Shown here piece after piece: positions 42,236 to 50,591 of a stretch of 50,830 bases of DNA. A program made the translations under genes and the position numbers. This DNA comes from Sphingomonadales bacterium (GTDB taxonomy: Bacteria > Pseudomonadota > Alphaproteobacteria > Sphingomonadales > Sphingomonadaceae). Under the pieces are notes generated by a model. That model was not told the origin of the DNA, did not search any database, and saw nothing but the letters and a program-made list of their open reading frames with translations. Within the stretch, counting starts at the first letter, position 1; each line of letters opens with the position of its first letter. The stretch spans positions 1 through 50,830 of the forward strand of contig JAGXGT010000052.1 in NCBI GenBank assembly GCA_024636595.1. The letters are read 5' to 3'.

Positions 42236-42880
42236 CTAAGGTCTTCTTAGTCCATTTTGTTCGATCCGCAAACGCGCATTACCAGTAAGGCTCACGGTGC
42301 GCTCAGCCAAATCAGCTTCAAGTCGATCCGCCCTGAAAGTTCCGATATTGGTCCGTCCATCAACCGTCCCTTCACTCTGCAATGTGCGCTGCTTGAGATC
42401 GACGGTGACATTGTTGGTCGAAAGACGATAGCCGCTGGCGGCCTCGACCTGCACGGGTCCCGGCACCCGAACCTTTTCCTGATCCATATCGTAGCGACCA
42501 CCGCTGGCGCGTATCTGGGCCGGGCCGTCCGTCAATAATATGCGAGCCGACAGATCTCTTAATTCGACGATTGCTTCGCTGGAGCTTTTCTGGACCGCGG
42601 ACCCCGCTTTCAAAGAAAAGGGACGGCCTTCGCTATCTTCACCGCGATAGAGCGCTTCGGTAACGCGCATGCGTTCCTTGGCTACATCGACGCTATTCTT
42701 GTCCAGAACGAAACTCAGTTCGCCGGTCATCGTGAACGGGGCCAGCGCCAGCATCGAACCCAATATGCCAACGCCAACAGGAAGAATGAAACGCAGCAAT
42801 CGAACATTTCGATCATGCGTGCCGTTCGGAGCGGCAAATTCCTGGCGCTTTGTCCGGACAATATTAGCAGTGGTTACCAT
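42236..42880 (-). CDS. lptC: LPS export ABC transporter periplasmic protein LptC
   Basis: A 214-residue bitopic inner-membrane protein handing LPS from LptBFG to LptA. A single membrane helix (about 30-48, LPVGVGILGSMLALAPFT) follows a short cytoplasmic N-terminus. The periplasmic domain has the LptC/OstA-like beta pattern (RMRVTEALYRGEDSEGRPFSL, VRVPGPVQVEAASGYRLSTNN, LEADLAERTVSLTGNARLRI). It stands first in the lptC-lptA-lptB-rpoN run, 57 bp after the rnd region. Confidence 0.92.
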   Translation of the reverse strand: MVTTANIVRTKRQEFAAPNGTHDRNVRLLRFILPVGVGILGSMLALAPFTMTGELSFVLDKNSVDVAKERMRVTEALYRGEDSEGRPFSLKAGSAVQKSSSEAIVELRDLSARILLTDGPAQIRASGGRYDMDQEKVRVPGPVQVEAASGYRLSTNNVTVDLKQRTLQSEGTVDGRTNIGTFRADRLEADLAERTVSLTGNARLRIEQNGLRRP

Positions 42881-42937
42881 GGTTAAACAGCAATCCCTCG
42901 ATCATAGTCACGACGACTGTGCGATAGGTTCCAACGC

Positions 42938-43553
42938 TCACGCATGCGCGAAAATATCTGTTTCTGGCCAGCCAGCCAGATCCAGACGTGCCCGGTCCGG
43001 CAGAAAGTTAAAACACGCCTGTGCCAGAGCCGTTCTGCCTTCCCGTTCGAGCCGAACTTCCAGCTCATCCTTCAATCGGTGCAGAAAGCGAACATCGGAC
43101 GCGGCATAGTCCCGCTGCGCTTCGCTGAGTTCGGGGTTGCCCCAATCGCTGGACTGCTGCTGCTTCGAAATATCCTGCCCGAGCAGCTCCCGGACCAGTT
43201 CCTTCAGGCCGTGCCGATCCGTATAGGTTCGAATAAGACGCGATGCGATTTTCGTGCAGAACACCGGCTCCCATCACGCCCATATAATGTTCGATGGCGG
43301 CAAGGTCGAATCGCGCAAAGTGATATAGCTTTACGCGTTTTGGATCGGCCAGAATCGCGCGGAGGTTTGGTGCCGCATAATCACTGTCGGGACCGAAGCG
43401 CACAAGATGCTCGTCGCCTTCGCCGTCTGATATCTGAAGCAGGCATAGCCGATCGCGATGGGTTTGCAGTCCCATGGTTTCTGTATCCACGGCAACGGCT
43501 CCGTCGCCCATAACGCCAGCGGGAATGTCTTCTTCATGAAAAAAAACTGCCAT
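42938..43553 (-). pseudogene. rnd: Ribonuclease D, broken by a frameshift
   Basis: Two frames together encode a short RNase D (3'-5' exonuclease domain, about 204 residues, DEDDy class). Frame one (from 43553) covers VAVDTETMGL (motif I, Asp and Glu) to HFARFDLAAIEHYMGVMGA. Frame two (from about 43264) covers VFCTKIASRLIRTYTDRHGLK, QQQSSDWGNPELSEAQ and YAASDVRFL (motif III). The break is near 43263-43268 (ggagccggtgttc on the minus strand). Removing one G, or restoring two missing bases, joins them. Without this the first frame runs on to a false C-terminus ending at 43065. It is either a true lesion or a sequencing error. Confidence 0.85.
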
Positions 43554-43966
43554 TAATATCCGCCTGTTTCTGTTTGCCTCTGGGCCCGCGTCATTTTCTC
43601 AACCGTGGCGTCCGAGCGACGCCTGCCTGGCTTGTGGTTTATACCTTGGCCAGATCTCCGGCTGTGAAAATTGACAGCAGCGCACCATTGCATATGCCAT
43701 GTGGCGCAGGCCGGTTCAAACAGCAAGTTTAGTTTGATCCCGATGTGGTATCAAAATGCGGGAACACCGCGTTTTTGAGCAAGACGGTTTGAAGATCAAT
43801 TTCAGCCGGCCTGCGCACCAATCGCCGATTTCATTCGCTTATTCGACTGTTTTTCTATATAGTTGACGCGCACGACGTTGGGATTCGTGCGAAACAATGT
43901 CCCGGAAATCGTCCGCTGTGGCATTGCTATTATTGGGCAGGACGAATTGAAAGCGACGATTTAAGA
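43554..43966. other. Intergenic region between rnd and the cold-shock gene
   Basis: A 413-bp region without a credible gene. Its main feature is the folded element at 43704-43816. Flanking that, 43679-43688 and 43812-43822 share a gcgcacca direct repeat. The last 100 bp must hold the leader and promoter of the cold-shock gene, in which I saw no convincing -35/-10 pair. Confidence 0.6.
43704..43816. ncRNA. Structured intergenic element, candidate small RNA or relic repeat
   Basis: An outer 11-bp helix pairs gcgcaggccgg (43704-43714) with ccggcctgcgc (43806-43816). Next comes a 7-bp helix, ttcaaac (43715-43721) with gtttgaa (43787-43793), after a 12-nt one-sided bulge. Inside are two hairpins: tttgat/atcaaa (43733-43738, 43750-43755) and gcgg/ccgc (43758-43761, 43767-43770), the latter followed by gttttt. 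This gives a branched fold. The outer arm also resembles the core of class B repeats, so it may be a decayed copy. Transcription is not shown. Confidence 0.4.
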
Positions 43967-44641
43967 ATGGGTTTTGACAGAAACCGGCGAGGCAGAGGCC
44001 GGGACAAGCGCGACGGCTTCGGTGACGAAAACTTCGATGGATATCAAGGTGATAACGGTCCACCCGTAGAGCGATATACGCGGCCAGACAGTGATTCCGG
44101 TGCCCCCAGACGGGGCGGCGGTATGCCGGATCAAGTCGTCGGCGAAAGCACCGGGACGGTGAAATTTTTCAATGCACAGAAAGGCTTTGGCTTCATCGTC
44201 CAAGATGGTGGCGGTGAAGACGTTTTTGTCCATATTAGTCAAGTCGAACGTGCGGGCCTGAAAGGTCTCGCCGAAGGCCAGACATTGCGTTTTTCGCTGG
44301 TGGACCGCGGCGGTAAAGTGTCCGCTTCAGACATTCAGATTGAAGGTGATCTCATAGAAGTGCCGGACGGTGGCGGAAGCCCTCGTGAGGATCGTGGTGG
44401 CGGTGGCTCCCCTCGCCGGGAACTTACCGGAGAAAAGGCCACTGGCACTGTAAAGTTCTTCAATGGCAGCAAGGGCTTTGGCTTCATTCAACGTGATGAT
44501 GGTCAGCCTGACGCATTTGTCCATATTTCTGCCGTAGAGCGTGCTGGGATGCGCGGGCTGGAAGAAGGGGACAAGCTGGAGTTTGAACTGGAAGTCGATC
44601 AACGGGGCAAGACCGCGGCGGTAAATCTGGTCGCGAAATAG
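43967..44641 (+). CDS. Double cold-shock-domain protein
   Basis: A 224-residue RNA- and DNA-binding protein with two cold-shock domains. CSD1 spans about 61-127 (TGTVKFFNAQKGFGFI, RNP1 72-77; VFVHIS, RNP2 86-91). CSD2 spans about 158-224 (RNP1 169-174; AFVHIS 183-188). An N-terminal tail rich in Arg, Gly and Asp (RNRRGRGRDKRDG) and a glycine-rich linker (about 135-155) connect them. Such two-domain proteins are common in alphaproteobacteria. Likely role is RNA chaperone activity. It ends at a strong terminator. Confidence 0.94.
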   Translation: MGFDRNRRGRGRDKRDGFGDENFDGYQGDNGPPVERYTRPDSDSGAPRRGGGMPDQVVGESTGTVKFFNAQKGFGFIVQDGGGEDVFVHISQVERAGLKGLAEGQTLRFSLVDRGGKVSASDIQIEGDLIEVPDGGGSPREDRGGGGSPRRELTGEKATGTVKFFNGSKGFGFIQRDDGQPDAFVHISAVERAGMRGLEEGDKLEFELEVDQRGKTAAVNLVAK

Positions 44642-44662
44642 CACGTTTTATCCGATTGATAT

Positions 44663-44694
44663 AAAAATGGCGGGTTTCGACCCGCCATTTTTTT
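44663..44694 (+). terminator. Intrinsic terminator of the cold-shock gene
   Basis: An 8-bp GC-rich stem (tggcgggt 44668-44675, acccgcca 44680-44687) with the stable ttcg tetraloop is followed by a run of seven T (44688-44694) and preceded by five A. It starts 22 bp after the stop codon. The A-run makes it possibly bidirectional. Confidence 0.93.
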
Positions 44695-44737
44695 GCCCTC
44701 CAGCGCCTGTCATCATGGGCAGAACAGCCGGACATAG

Positions 44738-44769
44738 AAAAGCCCGCGGAACCAGTCCCGCGGGCTTTT
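44738..44769 (-). terminator. Intrinsic terminator of the autotransporter gene
   Basis: aaaagcccgcgg (44738-44749) and ccgcgggctttt (44758-44769) form a perfect 12-bp stem with an 8-nt loop. Read on the minus strand, it lies 22 bp after the autotransporter stop codon and the descending arm ends in TTTT. Together with 44663-44694 it separates the two convergent genes. Confidence 0.88.
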
Positions 44770-44790
44770 GCAATTGGAATATCTCTGCTC

Positions 44791-47700
44791 CTAGAAGCGG
44801 AAGCTAATCGCGCCGGAATACACCTGGCTGGACACATCCGACCGACCAACCGTCGAGTCGGCGGAGAGATCCAATGAGACATTGCCCATGTTGTAGCGCA
44901 AGCCAACACCCACTTCGCCCCAGTTCTTGTCCGGTGCTGCCAGCCGGAATGGCGCGGCCAGTCCATTTCCTCCAACAAAATTCGCACCGAAGCTATTCGG
45001 ATTATCCATGAATTCATGAACATAGTTCATTGAGGCGCGAAGCTGCAATGTGCCACCTGGCTTCGATTTGAACTCGACACCCGCCAGACCTTGGACGCTG
45101 TTATAGTCCGGGCGAATGATCGCCAGCGCTGGTCCGCCACCCTTTTCGTTCACATTGCTGAAGTTGATCTTCGCCGCACGACCCCGAATTCCGGGCGCGA
45201 TGATCGCATTGAGAAGATCAAGTTCTTTCGACAACCCGATCTCGGACGCAAATACGAAACTGTCATCGTCGGTAGTCAGGTTAAACGCCTGCGCTCCAAC
45301 AGCGACGTTGCGCAGGGTCTTCACATTATAGGTACCAAGCGTAACCCGTGCATCCAATACCAGGTCGGCAAAGGTTTTCGATTGGCCGTAAATCGAACCC
45401 ATAATGGCTTTCGACTGTGCCGTATTCCCCAATGACGCCGTTGCATCGACATCCGAATAATAGCCGGACAGTCCTATGAATGAAGATTCGTCCAGATAAT
45501 ATTCAAGGCCAGCAGCAATGAAGAAGCCATCAAATTCATCTTCTCCGTTAGCTGCGCCAGGATTGCGAACTGGCATCGACTGAGTGTCTCCGTTTACGAA
45601 GCCACCGGCAAGATAAATAGCCATATCCTCGTTAACGCCGCCGGTGCGGACTTCCGTATCGTCCGCAAGTGCGGCGGAATCACCGACTGCAGAAGCGCCA
45701 TTCATCGCAAAGCCGCCGAGAGATGCAGCCGCCAACTGTAGCGGTTGACCGATGACAGCGATAGTACCCCCATTGGAAGAACGATCAGCAAAGCTGTTCC
45801 GGTTTTGGTGGAAACCGGCAACATTGCTGAGAAGACCTCGACCCATCGCCTGTGCTGTCGACTCCGTGGTCGGTGCCCAGCTGTCAAACGTCGATTGAAT
45901 TGTCCCCGCATTCGCAAAATCCAGGAAGGAGAAGAGACCAGCAACAGCCGTATTACCACGGTTGCGATCCATCAAAGCGGCATAGCTGACTTGTACCGGA
46001 TTGAGCTTGTCGATGACATTCTGGTAACTTTGCGCCCGGACGGTCAAGTCGACCGCATTTGCACTGTAGGTCAGATTGGAAAGCAGAATGGCCGAAAGAT
46101 TCGACACGCCGCTAAATGTGCTTGTCACCCCACCCGTAGCGGTCAAAATCCGATAGGTGTTTGGTGTAGCAGTCTGCAGAGCGGCAACATTTGCCACTGC
46201 AACGTTACCGCCGACATTCGCCACGCCGGTGACGGCAACACGATCTGAGCTTCCAGAAGTACCAACGTCGACGAACAGAGTTGAGCCCGATGACAAGATC
46301 AGATTGCCGTCGACATTTAACGTGCCGATCGTGCCCATCGTACCTGGCGCAATTCCGCCAGCGATACTGGTCAAAAACGGAGCTTTCACAGTGCCGGCAC
46401 CCGACAACAATCCACTAAACAGCGAATAGTCGCCCGTGCTTGTAAGCGATCCATTAACCGCAACCCGTCCGCCTGTCTGATTTGTATCTATCAGCGTAGA
46501 CAATTTCCCGTTGCTGTTGATCACAAGACCGGCGGTGCCGCCTACGTTCAATCGGTCGATGGTCACATTGCTGCTCAATGTCGTGGTGCCAGCTTTGCTG
46601 AGCGTCACTTCAAAATAACGACCGTTCACGCGTGCCGCTGGATTGGCGCTGACAACCGGGTTGACATTGTTCGGAACAAAGCCGGTTGCACCAGGCAGGC
46701 CATTCGTCAGCGTTGGCGTGGGTAGCGGATCTCCCGGCGCTTGCGATTCTTCCTTCGCAAGCTCAACTCCACTAGCAGCCTGGGCTTCATCGTCCGCCGT
46801 CTCGACACCATTATGCGGTGCTTCAATGGCGAATTCGACGCCATTGCCGTGCGCCTGATGCTCGGCGCCCATGATCATGCCTGCGCGTGCGCCCGGAGAG
46901 GAAGCAGATGCAACCTCGACTGACGCTGCCACGGCTGTACTGGGCGCGACTTGCGCTACAGCATCCGATGATTCAGCATTGCCGTCAGCAGCCAGATCAG
47001 AAACTTGAGAAGCAGTGCCAAATTCCACAATGCCAATGCCCGAGGTCAAATTGCCACCCGCTGTAGTCGCAGGCGTTGGGGTCGGAGCTGGCGCGGGACG
47101 CGATGGCGGCGTTTCTTTGCCCGTGGCAAAGTTAAAGCAACCATCACCGGGATTGTTGCCTTCCGGATCAAAGCAGACTTCACCGAATGTTGGAGTCGTG
47201 CCGAACCGTCCAGCAGACTGCTTATCGGGGAAGCCGTTTACTACTTTTCCATCGGCATTGATGATGCGGTAAGCAGGGTCGAGATCTGTCTGCCAGCGCG
47301 TCGCATCTTCCCACGCACCATCTCCAGCTTTCGCGCTAACATAGCGATAGGGATTGGTTGCTGCGATATAGTCAGAAAAAAGAAACAATGGCTGATAGAA
47401 GCTTTCGGTACCGTAAGAACTGAAAACCTGGGCGCCAAAGAATCGCGAACCACCGGACAAGACGCCGATCTGAAGGTTTTCGGTCGACAGACTGTTATTT
47501 GCCGCATCAAGAATCAAAGGACCGCCAGAATCGCCGCCCGCTGTCGTCCCTTCGCGGACTCGCGGCTCATCCTTGTACAGGTTAAAATCAAAAGGGTTGG
47601 TTTTCTTCGGATCGTCGAAATCGAGCCGATAAAGAACCTGCGGCAGATCGCCAAATGCAGCGCCAAACAAGAATTCGTTGCGCTTATCGAAAGACGAGAG

Positions 47701-48375
47701 CGAACCCAGCATATTCTCCGCGGCGCGGCGGCGATAGTCGATGCCCACATTCGAGCCAGCTGTTCCGCTACCCGTCCGGCCATAGCCGGTAATATTGACA
47801 TGGTAACCTGTGCCGTCCTTGTCGCTAATTGAAGCAGGCGTCGGCAACGGTGAGAAAAGCAGCGCCCAGGTCGGGATCTTGCCTGCAGGAGTAGCAAGGC
47901 TGGCGAGAGCAATATCACCCTCTAGAAAGCCCGCACTGTCAGGCCGCTGATTGGATTGTGCGTTCCAAAAAATCTGGTTGACCAGAAAAGTGTTGACCGA
48001 TTGTTGGAAGGTACCGGAACTGATGCCCAGTTCATCGCGAATGAAGTTGCGCAGCTGGCTGGCGTTAAAGTCAAAAGACCAAGCGGTATTCACTACCGTG
48101 CCATAATCGCTTTCCGGACGGTCATTCACACAATGTGCGGCGAATAAAACAGTACGCGGGTTGATCAGCGTACCCGAACAGACAAAGCCGTCACCGCGAG
48201 CGAACATGCCAACGCCATTCACGCCGCCAGCTTCATCGAGAATCTGGGCTGGAGTATAATTGTCGTTGGGCACGATAGCCTGAGCAGGTGTAGCGAGAGC
48301 GATCGTGGCAATTGCCCCTGCTGCCGCAGTCCGCAAAAGTACAGAACGCTTAGTTTGTCCGAAATTCTTGTTCAT
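44791..48375 (-). CDS. Autotransporter with trypsin-like serine protease passenger
   Basis: A 1194-residue type Va autotransporter. Signal peptide about 1-33 (ends ATPAQA). A chymotrypsin-like protease domain follows with His81 (AAHC), Asp154 (GDIALA) and Ser283 (GDSGGP), so the triad is complete. Residues of about 425-560 form a Pro/Thr- and Ala-rich linker with repeated GVEFA, GVETA and GVELA motifs and several His. A beta-helical part with autotransporter-strand features (LSSNVTIDRLNVGGTAGLVI, GLLSGAGTVKAP, IGTLNVDGNLILSSGST) precedes the C-terminal barrel (about 900-1194), which ends in phenylalanine (GAISFRF). The protease is probably displayed on or released from the cell surface. Substrates are unknown. 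Confidence 0.92.
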   Translation of the reverse strand: MNKNFGQTKRSVLLRTAAAGAIATIALATPAQAIVPNDNYTPAQILDEAGGVNGVGMFARGDGFVCSGTLINPRTVLFAAHCVNDRPESDYGTVVNTAWSFDFNASQLRNFIRDELGISSGTFQQSVNTFLVNQIFWNAQSNQRPDSAGFLEGDIALASLATPAGKIPTWALLFSPLPTPASISDKDGTGYHVNITGYGRTGSGTAGSNVGIDYRRRAAENMLGSLSSFDKRNEFLFGAAFGDLPQVLYRLDFDDPKKTNPFDFNLYKDEPRVREGTTAGGDSGGPLILDAANNSLSTENLQIGVLSGGSRFFGAQVFSSYGTESFYQPLFLFSDYIAATNPYRYVSAKAGDGAWEDATRWQTDLDPAYRIINADGKVVNGFPDKQSAGRFGTTPTFGEVCFDPEGNNPGDGCFNFATGKETPPSRPAPAPTPTPATTAGGNLTSGIGIVEFGTASQVSDLAADGNAESSDAVAQVAPSTAVAASVEVASASSPGARAGMIMGAEHQAHGNGVEFAIEAPHNGVETADDEAQAASGVELAKEESQAPGDPLPTPTLTNGLPGATGFVPNNVNPVVSANPAARVNGRYFEVTLSKAGTTTLSSNVTIDRLNVGGTAGLVINSNGKLSTLIDTNQTGGRVAVNGSLTSTGDYSLFSGLLSGAGTVKAPFLTSIAGGIAPGTMGTIGTLNVDGNLILSSGSTLFVDVGTSGSSDRVAVTGVANVGGNVAVANVAALQTATPNTYRILTATGGVTSTFSGVSNLSAILLSNLTYSANAVDLTVRAQSYQNVIDKLNPVQVSYAALMDRNRGNTAVAGLFSFLDFANAGTIQSTFDSWAPTTESTAQAMGRGLLSNVAGFHQNRNSFADRSSNGGTIAVIGQPLQLAAASLGGFAMNGASAVGDSAALADDTEVRTGGVNEDMAIYLAGGFVNGDTQSMPVRNPGAANGEDEFDGFFIAAGLEYYLDESSFIGLSGYYSDVDATASLGNTAQSKAIMGSIYGQSKTFADLVLDARVTLGTYNVKTLRNVAVGAQAFNLTTDDDSFVFASEIGLSKELDLLNAIIAPGIRGRAAKINFSNVNEKGGGPALAIIRPDYNSVQGLAGVEFKSKPGGTLQLRASMNYVHEFMDNPNSFGANFVGGNGLAAPFRLAAPDKNWGEVGVGLRYNMGNVSLDLSADSTVGRSDVSSQVYSGAISFRF

Positions 48376-48679
48376 GGAAGAATGTCCCCTGTAATATTCA
48401 GCCAGAATAGACTCAAGCCATTGCTTTGCTTATTTCACAGACCGAATCAAAGTGAATTTTCCTTGAGACACAGCAATTCGCCGAAAAAAGCCGGTTTTTT
48501 GCGGAATTTCCAAAAGGGCAAAATTCAATCTTGGTTGCATATGTGTTGAATGGGCAACAGAGTTTGACCATTTCAGCCAAATATTACCGCCGCCGCCAAC
48601 GGTCATTTATATCTTGGCGGCGACGATTTGATTCTGATTTCGGCTAATCTCCAGTGGCGGAGAATTTACTGATCTTTGC
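48376..48679. other. Intergenic region between autotransporter and dps genes
   Basis: A 304-bp region carrying the autotransporter leader and the dps 3' end. It contains an 8-bp inverted repeat, gccgccaa (48592-48599) and ttggcggc (48614-48621) with a 14-nt loop, 59 bp after the dps stop, but no T-run follows, so it is a weak terminator candidate. The stretch is rather AT-rich. No gene is supportable here. Confidence 0.5.
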
Positions 48680-49150
48680 TCAATCTTTCTGGGCGATTTC
48701 CAACAGGAACCATGCGCGCTCTTCTGCTTGGTCGGTCCAGTCATCCAGCAAACCGTCCGTAGCATTGTCGCCGGCGTCGCCCGCCAATTCCTTTGCTTCG
48801 CGGAGTTTTTCAACGAGCTTCAGATTGTCGGCACGCAGTTCACCAAGCATTTCCGGCGCCGCAACCTTGGCATCGTCGTTATCGGCGATAGTCTGTCGTT
48901 TGCCGATATCGCCAATCGAGGTAAGCGTGCGGTGGCCATTTTTGCGAACGCGTTCGGCAATCAGGTCGGTTGTCGCGAGAATCTGTGCCGCATGTTCGTC
49001 AAACATAAGATGATAATCCCGGAAATGCGGCCCGGAAACATGCCAGTGAAAATTTTTCGTCTTGAGATAAAGGGCAAAACTATCTGCGAATATTCCATTC
49101 AGTGCTTCGGCTACAGCCTTCTTTGCATTGTCGCCTGTGGTCATTGTCAT
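48680..49150 (-). CDS. dps: Dps family ferritin-like DNA-binding protein
   Basis: A 156-residue dodecameric Dps protein that stores iron and protects DNA in stationary phase or under oxidative stress. The four-helix pattern contains the inter-subunit ferroxidase residues in NFHWHVSGPHFRDYHLMFDEH (about 33-53: His35, His37 and Asp51/Glu52 region). The C-terminal half (LLDDWTDQAEERAWFLLEIAQ) is intact. The N-terminus is short, without a long Lys-rich DNA-binding tail. An agga-like site precedes the ATG. It stands alone. Confidence 0.93.
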   Translation of the reverse strand: MTMTTGDNAKKAVAEALNGIFADSFALYLKTKNFHWHVSGPHFRDYHLMFDEHAAQILATTDLIAERVRKNGHRTLTSIGDIGKRQTIADNDDAKVAAPEMLGELRADNLKLVEKLREAKELAGDAGDNATDGLLDDWTDQAEERAWFLLEIAQKD

Positions 49151-49294
49151 TCTCCTTTTCGGATGCGTTTAGTTTATAACAGAAGGATACAGTTTATTGG
49201 CGACCCAACATAACGGGAAGATTTGCTCTCTCAGAGTGACAATATCGATTGAGCGCCTGGACACAATTGACCGGCCCGCCATTGACTGGCGGCT

Positions 49295-49861
49295 TCAGAA
49301 TATTCCCCAGGCGCCAAGCGCCAGAATAGCCCCAACCAACAGAAAGATCGCCCCGCCCGCATAGCGAACCGGCGCCATTGGTATGTTTTCGGTCAGTTGC
49401 CGATAAAACAGGATGGCGGGCAGGCAAGCGATCATCACCCCGAACCACCCGCCGGCAGCGGCAAAAAAACCCATGTCCGTTCGCGCTGCGGTCGCCATCA
49501 AGACAAATTGCCCCTTGTCGCCAAATTGCAGAATGAAGAGCCCCGCAAACGACGTCCAGAACGGCCCAAGCTGCCAATTTTCCAGCAAGTCAACCGGGCG
49601 CCGCCAGGCCACCATGCCAAAGCCAGCAAAAATTAGTGACAGGGCATAGAAAAGTTGCAGAGCGTCTTCGCTAATCCACCGATGGATCGCTGAGCCTGCG
49701 ATAGCTGAAATCACGCAATTGCAAAGAGTGGCAAACCCAAGCCCCCAGATGACCGGCGACAATCGGCCATATCTCATGGCCAGAGCAGCACATAATATCT
49801 GTGGCCTGTCGCCAAATTCTGCGACCGCCAAAGCAAACAGAGAAGTTAGAAATGCGTCCAC
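49295..49861 (-). CDS. TMEM165/GDT1 (UPF0016) family membrane protein
   Basis: A 188-residue protein with about six membrane helices and the duplicated GDT1 architecture. The two signature motifs appear as EFGDRPQ (about 15-21) and QFGDKGQ (about 112-118). The family consensus is E-x-G-D-(K/R)-(S/T); here the final Ser/Thr is Pro or Gly and the second motif has Gln in place of Glu. Bacterial relatives export manganese or calcium. Changed motifs make transport specificity doubtful. It lies between dps and an unknown gene. Confidence 0.85.
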   Translation of the reverse strand: MDAFLTSLFALAVAEFGDRPQILCAALAMRYGRLSPVIWGLGFATLCNCVISAIAGSAIHRWISEDALQLFYALSLIFAGFGMVAWRRPVDLLENWQLGPFWTSFAGLFILQFGDKGQFVLMATAARTDMGFFAAAGGWFGVMIACLPAILFYRQLTENIPMAPVRYAGGAIFLLVGAILALGAWGIF

Positions 49862-49872
49862 TGCCTGTGCGG

Positions 49873-50208
49873 TTACGGCTGCCCGCCAAGGCGGAGTGCT
49901 ACATTGGCCATCAGCGCTTCAGTCATGGCAGGGTTCATCTGGACGCAGTCGAGACTCGCCCGCATAGCTTCGAGATATGATCGCGCAATGGTAGTCCCGC
50001 CGCCATTCTGCAAGGCTGGTTGCAAAGCGCTTTCCAATGCGCAACTAAGATCGCGAAGCGCAAACAGATGATGCGAGGTTGCTTTTTGCCGCACCTGGTC
50101 CAGATGCATGAGAAATTGACGTGGCTGCTGCGCAACCATTTCCGCCGGCAGGCATTCGAGCAAATTTAGCATTTCCGCCTGTACAAACAGATCTTTATCA
50201 TGATTCAT
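49873..50208 (-). CDS. Hypothetical helical protein
   Basis: A 111-residue protein that I do not recognise. It looks fully alpha-helical, with leucine- and alanine-rich segments (AEMLNLLECLPAEMVAQQPR, LRDLSCALESALQPAL, MTEALMANVALRLGG) and no signal peptide. The start was placed at the ATG preceded by gggagc (about 8 nt) rather than the one at 50238. It ends 11 bp before the GDT1 gene start, so both probably form one transcript. It has the look of a small regulator or adapter, but nothing decides this. Confidence 0.6.
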   Translation of the reverse strand: MNHDKDLFVQAEMLNLLECLPAEMVAQQPRQFLMHLDQVRQKATSHHLFALRDLSCALESALQPALQNGGGTTIARSYLEAMRASLDCVQMNPAMTEALMANVALRLGGQP

Positions 50209-50307
50209 CGCAATTGCTCCCTGCTTCGATGCGACCATGCAAAAACATGGTTAAAAAGTCGTAAATGGAGCGGAGATTGCTTCCCTCAGGATCACGAAGG
50301 CTTTTTC

Positions 50308-50336
50308 TTGACATTGACTGGCGTTTTCACCATTAG
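50308..50336 (+). promoter_or_regulatory. Putative promoter of rpmG
   Basis: A perfect -35 hexamer ttgaca (50308-50313) is followed after 17 nt by cattag (50331-50336) as a weak -10. The implied transcript would have a leader of about 65 nt to the rpmG ATG. The -10 is poor, so the call rests on the -35. Confidence 0.35.
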
Positions 50337-50405
50337 CGCGGGAAGGAATGCGGCGCCGGATTGCGTCGCTGTTTTTATTTCAGCTTCTGCGTTAAGGAAT
50401 GCACC

Positions 50406-50573
50406 ATGGCGAAACCAGCCAATGTAAAGATCAAACTCGTCAGCACGGCGGATACCGGCTTCTTCTATGTAACCCGGAAAAACCCCCGCAATCTCACCGA
50501 AAAAATGGTGCAGCGCAAATATGATCCGGTTGTCCGCAAGCATGTCGAATTCAAAGAAGCCAAAATCAAATAA
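50406..50573 (+). CDS. rpmG: 50S ribosomal protein L33
   Basis: A 55-residue large-subunit protein: MAKPANVKIKLVSTADTGFF, then YVTRKNPRNLTEKMVQRKYDP and VVRKHVEFKEAKIK. There are no cysteines, so it is a C-minus, zinc-independent form, like the C-minus L36 at 30293. The frame upstream of 50406 (to 50361) is not part of L33. It is convergent to the divK-like gene, 18 bp between stops. Confidence 0.97.
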   Translation: MAKPANVKIKLVSTADTGFFYVTRKNPRNLTEKMVQRKYDPVVRKHVEFKEAKIK

Positions 50574-50591
50574 GCAGCTTTTGATTGTGCT

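Noticed and set aside
41624..42250. A 208-codon plus-strand frame opposite lptA
   Set aside because: It overlaps lptA completely, has no ribosome-binding site and its composition is that of an antisense shadow.
43256..43270. Programmed frameshift in rnd
   Set aside because: No known slippery pattern or stop-coupled signal (such as the prfB type) is seen; an indel or sequencing error is simpler.
43704..43816. Integron attC site
   Set aside because: The inverted repeat lacks the attC core-site sequences (GTTRRRY-like ends) and no integrase or cassette array is near.
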